35,748 bases of DNA, from assembly GCA_017531385.1 (NCBI GenBank), contig JAFXLD010000003.1:1-35748 (forward strand), given 5' to 3'. Source of the DNA: Clostridia bacterium. Lineage in GTDB: Bacteria; Bacillota; Clostridia; Oscillospirales; Acutalibacteraceae. The translations under genes were made by a program, and so were the position numbers. The notes under the pieces were generated by a model. That model saw only the letters and a list, made by a program, of their open reading frames with translations. It was not told the DNA's origin and did no database searches. This document shows positions 32,164 to 35,748 of this stretch, piece after piece (the stretch's first letter is position 1; each line of letters starts with the position of its first letter).

Positions 32164-34172
32164 TTTCTTCTGTTTTTCTTCTTTTTGCGTGAATGGTTTT
32201 CAGCTTTTTCTGCCTCTCTTGCACGTTTCTTTTCTTCATCGACTTCAAACATGCTGAAATCTATTTCAAAATCCTCATCGGAATCAGCAAGCTGATCAAA
32301 AACAGATTCATCCGGCTCATCAACATCGTCGCCGTCATTTTCACCGGCAGGAATTTCAGGGATGAACTCTTTGACATCATCATCTTCTGCAACAGCATCA
32401 ATAATATCCCAGTCGTCATCAAAAAGGTCGTCATCATCTTCATTTTCGATTTCGTCTGCAACACTTTCTTCTTCAGCTGTTTCTTCTGCAGTTTCGTCCT
32501 CTGCAAAATCATCAGCCTCTGCTACTGTCACATCTTCACTCTGTTCAGCATCAGGAATTTCTTCTGCGTCATCAAAGTCAAAATCAAAGTCGAACTCAAA
32601 ATCGTCTTCTTCCTGTGCCTCTTCAGATGTATCCTCGGCAACCTCTTCGGTTACTTTTTCGACTGTTTCGGTTTCTTCTTCAACATCTTCAGTGGCTTCA
32701 TGAGCTGTTTCGACTGCTTCTTCAACAACCTCTGCAATTTCTTCTTCTGTTGCTTCCTGAATCTCAGATTCTTCAATCGCTTCAGCTGCATCTTCTGTTT
32801 CTTCAGCAGTTTCTTCAACCACCGGAACAATTTCAATTTCAGTAACATCATCTTCTTCTGCAGCGTCATCTGTTTCTTCTGCAGCTTCAAGTTTTTCAGC
32901 TTCTTCTGCAATAAGCTGTTCTGTCGATTTCATAAGCTCCTGTGAGTCAATACCGAAGCAAAGAAGTATCTGTTCAATATCTTCCATAGCAACTGCTTCA
33001 TTGAGAGCTTCGCTGTCTGTTACAAAAACAGCCTCATCTGCAACAAGAGGAGCACTGTCAGGCTGTACACATTCAGTGGGAACAACTGCAAGAGCCTCAT
33101 TGATTTTTGCATAAATATCATCGGCAGCAGATTTGACAGCATTGTATCTTACAACAGCCGATTCAATCGCATTGTTAACAGTTGCAAGATTTGCATGAAG
33201 CTCGTCATTGAGTCTATTTACATCTGTCTGTGCTTTGATAAGTATTGCTGCAGCAGCTGATTTTGCCTTTGCTGTCACACTGTGAGAAAAAGCTTCTGCG
33301 TCACTTCTTATTTTTCTTGCATCCTCATGTGCCATCTTGATCTGTTCTGATTTATAGAAATCAGCAAGTTTAACCTGCTCTTCATTATACAGAACAGCTT
33401 CTTTCTTCATTTCAAAAGCTTCAGCCTTGAGAGCTTCTGCATCGGATTTTGACTTATTTGCATCTGCAATCAGACCGTCAACGACAGCCTGTGCTTTACC
33501 CACAGCTTCTGCAACAATTTTTTCAGCAGTTTCATTTGCCTCTGCAGTAACGGCCTCGGCATTTTCTGTTGCTTCTTTGACAAGGTTTTCAGCAGTTTCG
33601 GTTGCTTCTTTTATAACTGTGTCTGCATTCTGATTGATTTCATCAATTGTATGCTGAATACCGGCTTTGGCACCGTCAACAGTAGCTTTTGCCTGAGCAT
33701 TTGCGTTTTCAATTATTTTATCAGCTTCTTTTTCTGCTTCAGCAACGGCATCATCAAGAGCAGACTCTGCCTTGTCAGTCATTTCTTTGGCTTTTGCTTC
33801 TGCCTCTGCAATAATCTTATCTCTGTCAACATAGATTTCGTTTGAACGCTCTCTTGCTTCGCTGATGATTTTTCTGCCTTCATTCTTTGCAGCTTCAATC
33901 ATCTTTGCAACAACAGATTCCGCACCGGCAATTGTCTGTGCGGCAGTTTTCTGTGCAGTAAGCAGAGTTTCTGTCATGTAACTTTCGTTACGCTTGTATT
34001 CATCAAGCTTCTTTGCGAAAATTGTAAGTCTTCTTACGATTTCCTTGTTTTCATCAAAAAGTTCGCCGTAGGCCTTTGCCATTTCGTCAACAAAGGCATC
34101 AACACTCTCCTGAGAATATCCCCCTTCGGGAAGACTTTCAAAACTGTGTTTTCTTATTTCATCAACTGTCAT
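32160..34172 (-). CDS. DivIVA-domain protein with very long coiled coil and acidic tail
   Basis: A 670-residue cytoplasmic protein. The N-terminus (about 1-60; MTVDEIRKHSF...GYSQESVDAFVDEMAKAY) is the DivIVA membrane-curvature-sensing domain that marks septa and poles. Residues about 60-370 are an alanine/glutamate-rich helical region (many AEA/EAK repeats), predicted coiled coil. Residues about 400-640 are extremely acidic (Glu/Asp/Ala/Val), and the last residues (KKKKNRRK) are basic. Ordinary DivIVA is about 160-230 residues. Position between sepF and lspA is the standard divIVA location in Firmicutes. ATG 34172 is eight bases from GGAAGG, whereas ATG 34178 is only two, so 34172 is preferred. 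The tail may recruit basic partners or act as a spacer; this is inferred. Confidence 0.85.
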   Translation of the reverse strand: MTVDEIRKHSFESLPEGGYSQESVDAFVDEMAKAYGELFDENKEIVRRLTIFAKKLDEYKRNESYMTETLLTAQKTAAQTIAGAESVVAKMIEAAKNEGRKIISEARERSNEIYVDRDKIIAEAEAKAKEMTDKAESALDDAVAEAEKEADKIIENANAQAKATVDGAKAGIQHTIDEINQNADTVIKEATETAENLVKEATENAEAVTAEANETAEKIVAEAVGKAQAVVDGLIADANKSKSDAEALKAEAFEMKKEAVLYNEEQVKLADFYKSEQIKMAHEDARKIRSDAEAFSHSVTAKAKSAAAAILIKAQTDVNRLNDELHANLATVNNAIESAVVRYNAVKSAADDIYAKINEALAVVPTECVQPDSAPLVADEAVFVTDSEALNEAVAMEDIEQILLCFGIDSQELMKSTEQLIAEEAEKLEAAEETDDAAEEDDVTEIEIVPVVEETAEETEDAAEAIEESEIQEATEEEIAEVVEEAVETAHEATEDVEEETETVEKVTEEVAEDTSEEAQEEDDFEFDFDFDFDDAEEIPDAEQSEDVTVAEADDFAEDETAEETAEEESVADEIENEDDDDLFDDDWDIIDAVAEDDDVKEFIPEIPAGENDGDDVDEPDESVFDQLADSDEDFEIDFSMFEVDEEKKRAREAEKAENHSRKKKKNRRK

Positions 34173-34209
34173 ATCCATTACCTTCCGTTCTCAAGCAGTT
34201 CTCTTTTTA

Positions 34210-34740
34210 TCAGACAAAGTAAACGCCGTTATTTTCAAGCTCATAGAGCAGATCGCCCATAACATCCACATTGTACGGAGTTATAATAAATGTGCTTTTT
34301 GCGATTTTTTTGATTTCACCGTCATTTGCATAAGCAACGCCGCTGAGGAAATCAAGAAGTCGCAGAGCTTCGTCCTTGCCGGTGGATTCAAGATTGAGCA
34401 CGATAGTTCTTTTTTCATTAAGATTATCAGCTATTTCTCTTGCATCTGAAAACTTTTCAGGCTTTGTAAGCACAACCTGAAGTTTTGCGGTTGTATGAAT
34501 GTCAACAACCTTTGTTGAATGGCCCGCGGAACTCTTATAGGAAGAGCGTGATGAAGACGGTCTTTCAAATGCAGCAAGATTATAATCATCTCTCGGTGCA
34601 GATTTCTTTACAGGTTCACGTTTCGGTTTTACCGTTTTTTCTTCAGCCTGTTCTGTTTCCTCTTCTTCCATCTCATCCTCATCATCATAATCAGGTTCCG
34701 GAGCATCCATGTAAGTTTTGAATTTTTCCCAAATTCCCAT
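34210..34740 (-). CDS. sepF: Cell division protein SepF
   Basis: Membrane anchor and bundler of FtsZ at the septum. The 176-residue product has an N-terminal amphipathic helix (MGIWEKFKTYM), an acidic then Ser/Lys-rich linker (about 12-78) and the SepF domain (about 84-165; DAREIADNLNEKRTIVLNLE and GVAYANDGEIKKIAKSTFIITP). The ATG at 34740 follows GAGAGGA and gives the correct membrane-binding N-terminus. It lies 16 bases after yggS and 37 bases before the DivIVA-domain gene, the conserved ylmE-sepF-...-divIVA order, with ylmG and ylmH missing. Confidence 0.95.
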   Translation of the reverse strand: MGIWEKFKTYMDAPEPDYDDEDEMEEEETEQAEEKTVKPKREPVKKSAPRDDYNLAAFERPSSSRSSYKSSAGHSTKVVDIHTTAKLQVVLTKPEKFSDAREIADNLNEKRTIVLNLESTGKDEALRLLDFLSGVAYANDGEIKKIAKSTFIITPYNVDVMGDLLYELENNGVYFV

Positions 34741-34756
34741 ATAAAACAATCCTCTC

Positions 34757-35467
34757 TTATTTATATATTCTCGGTCCGAAAATTGCCGAGCCGACTCTTA
34801 CAAGATTTGAGCCGCAAAGTATAGCCTCTTCATAATCGCCTGACATTCCCATAGACAAAATGTCCATACTTACATTATCTATTTTTTTTGCCTTAATGTC
34901 AATAAACAGATTATACATTTCCTCAAAAAATTTTCTTAATTCGCCGTTATTTTCACAAATTGGCGGAATTGTCATCAATCCTTTGATTGAAATATGTTTC
35001 ATTTCTGCTATTTCCGAGAAAATTTCATAAAACTGTGACTTATCCATTCCCGTTTTGCTTTCCTCGTTGCCGACATTTATTTCAAGCAGAATATCAGCCG
35101 TTATATTATTTTTTTCAGCCTGACGTTCTATTTCTTTTGCAAGAGAAACGCTGTCCACAGACTGAATCATGTCAACTTCGGTTATGATTTTACGAACCTT
35201 GTTTGACTGAAGATGACCGATCAGATGTTTTTCCACCTTTTCAAGTCTGAGATCATCTTTTTTTGCAAGAAATTCCTGCACTTTATTTTCACCGATAAGA
35301 TCAATACCGCATTCAATTGCATGATTGATATATACCGGATCAACTGTTTTTGTAACAGCCATAAAACGGACATCCTTTTCACTTCTGCCGCTTCTTACAG
35401 CTGCTTCGTTTATTCTGTTACGAATAAACTTTATATTTTCCTGAATATCAATAAATTTATGTTCCAA
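34757..35467 (-). CDS. YggS/YlmE-family pyridoxal-phosphate homeostasis protein
   Basis: A 236-residue single-domain PLP-binding protein related to the N-terminal barrel of alanine racemase. Lys40 in MAVTKTVD is the PLP lysine. Other family motifs are GENKVQE (about 58-65), HLIGHLQSNK, IQSVDS, LEINVGNEESKTG and LSMGMSGDYEEAI with the phosphate-binding GS-N-VRVGSAIFG. It controls cellular PLP balance; no enzyme activity is established for the family. Translation probably starts at TTG 35467, seven bases after GGAGG; no ATG fits. First gene of the long minus-strand run; a hairpin array lies directly upstream. Confidence 0.93.
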   Translation of the reverse strand: MEHKFIDIQENIKFIRNRINEAAVRSGRSEKDVRFMAVTKTVDPVYINHAIECGIDLIGENKVQEFLAKKDDLRLEKVEKHLIGHLQSNKVRKIITEVDMIQSVDSVSLAKEIERQAEKNNITADILLEINVGNEESKTGMDKSQFYEIFSEIAEMKHISIKGLMTIPPICENNGELRKFFEEMYNLFIDIKAKKIDNVSMDILSMGMSGDYEEAILCGSNLVRVGSAIFGPRIYK

Positions 35468-35483
35468 AATTACACCTCCGTAA

Positions 35484-35727
35484 ACAATAATTTAGCGAAG
35501 CTAAATTATTGTAATGAAATACGCACTTGCAGTGCGTATGAAATATTGCTACGCAATATGAAATATACCCTATCGGGTATGTGAAATATTTGCTGTTTGC
35601 AAATATTTAGGAAGGGCTTCGCCCTTACCCATTATTATAAGCAAAGCGAATAACAAGGTTCTGACGAAGTCAGGTTCTTATAATTCAAGCCGCAAAGCGG
35701 CTTCCGACACTTTTGCCGAAGGCAAAA
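35484..35727. repeat. Array of about ten short perfect hairpins
   Basis: Consecutive inverted repeats with different stems but mostly 3-base loops: 35484-35512 (13 bp, loop GAA), 35519-35539 (9 bp), 35543-35559 (7 bp), 35563-35582 (8 bp with one G-T), 35584-35608 (10 bp), 35612-35626 (6 bp), 35661-35673 (5 bp, loop GAA), 35687-35703 (7 bp, loop AAA) and 35711-35727 (7 bp, loop GAA). A long-range pair (35634-35641 with 35677-35684) encloses the seventh. Several are joined by a GAAATA-like linker. It ends about 17 bases before the yggS start codon, so at least part is probably in that operon's leader. No coding potential is convincing. Confidence 0.8.
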
Positions 35728-35748
35728 ATTTCATATTTGTAAAACAAA

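Noticed and set aside
32193-32945. Plus-strand 250-codon frame rich in Phe, Cys and Ile
   Set aside because: It is the antisense of the Glu/Asp codons of the DivIVA acidic tail; GAA and GAT runs read backwards give long open frames without coding meaning.
35484-35727. CRISPR array
   Set aside because: The repeated units are hairpins with different sequences, not identical direct repeats with unique spacers, and no cas gene is present.

Overview
The window looks like chromosomal DNA from a low-GC Gram-positive gut anaerobe of the class Clostridia, probably a Ruminococcaceae/Oscillospiraceae-type plant-fibre degrader. The basis is the AT-rich intergenic DNA, strong Shine-Dalgarno sites, sigma-A promoters with 17-base spacers, a SepF/DivIVA division cluster, a CD1247-type zinc-ribbon protein, and two secreted proteins ending in type I dockerins (the plug-in module of cellulosome-like complexes). 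The assignment is inferred from gene content only. No rRNA, tRNA, CRISPR array, transposase or complete prophage was seen.

Layout. 1-800: a terminator region and two convergent micropeptide genes (37 and 48 codons) sharing one bidirectional terminator. 816-3080 (minus): CD1247-family protein, efp and an M24 aminopeptidase. 3093-3365: a 273-bp element with terminal inverted repeats and internal hairpins. 3413-5098: rpsU (minus) and murD (plus). 5143-6615 (minus): a secreted PHP-domain protein. 6774-8827: rhaA-rhaD. 8959-9447: an SCP2-domain protein with a Lys/Ala-rich tail. 9566-14858: a glmU-like gene, pth and mfd. 14898-15542 (minus): an OPRT-like protein behind a perfect 18-bp palindrome. 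15681-21992 (minus): a three-gene glycan operon, GH30 - GPH transporter - GH51. 22332-25690: two dockerin-bearing cell-wall hydrolase candidates. 25813-26118: an orphan DUF6291-like gene under phage/SOS-like operators. 26352-27152 (minus): a zinc-ribbon membrane protein. 27257-35467 (minus): a tightly packed nine-gene run, yggS-sepF-divIVA-lspA-rluD-metallophosphoesterase-transketolase N-transketolase C-second rhamnulose-phosphate aldolase. 35484-35727: an array of short perfect hairpins just upstream of yggS.

How it fits together. Two themes recur. One is use of plant pectin or arabinogalactan sugars: rhamnose isomerase and two aldolases, an arabinofuranosidase, a GH30 enzyme, a sugar transporter and a split transketolase. 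The other is envelope growth: MurD, the GlmU acetyltransferase domain, SepF, DivIVA, LspA and dockerin-linked wall hydrolases. No rhamnulokinase is present, so the rhamnose pathway must be completed elsewhere.

Most worth a second look: (1) an amphipathic-helix motif shared by the free-standing 37-residue peptide and the C-terminus of the secreted PHP protein, with a weaker echo at the N-terminus of the GH51 enzyme; (2) the 273-bp element, whose arms and ends can all pair; (3) the hairpin array leading into the division operon.
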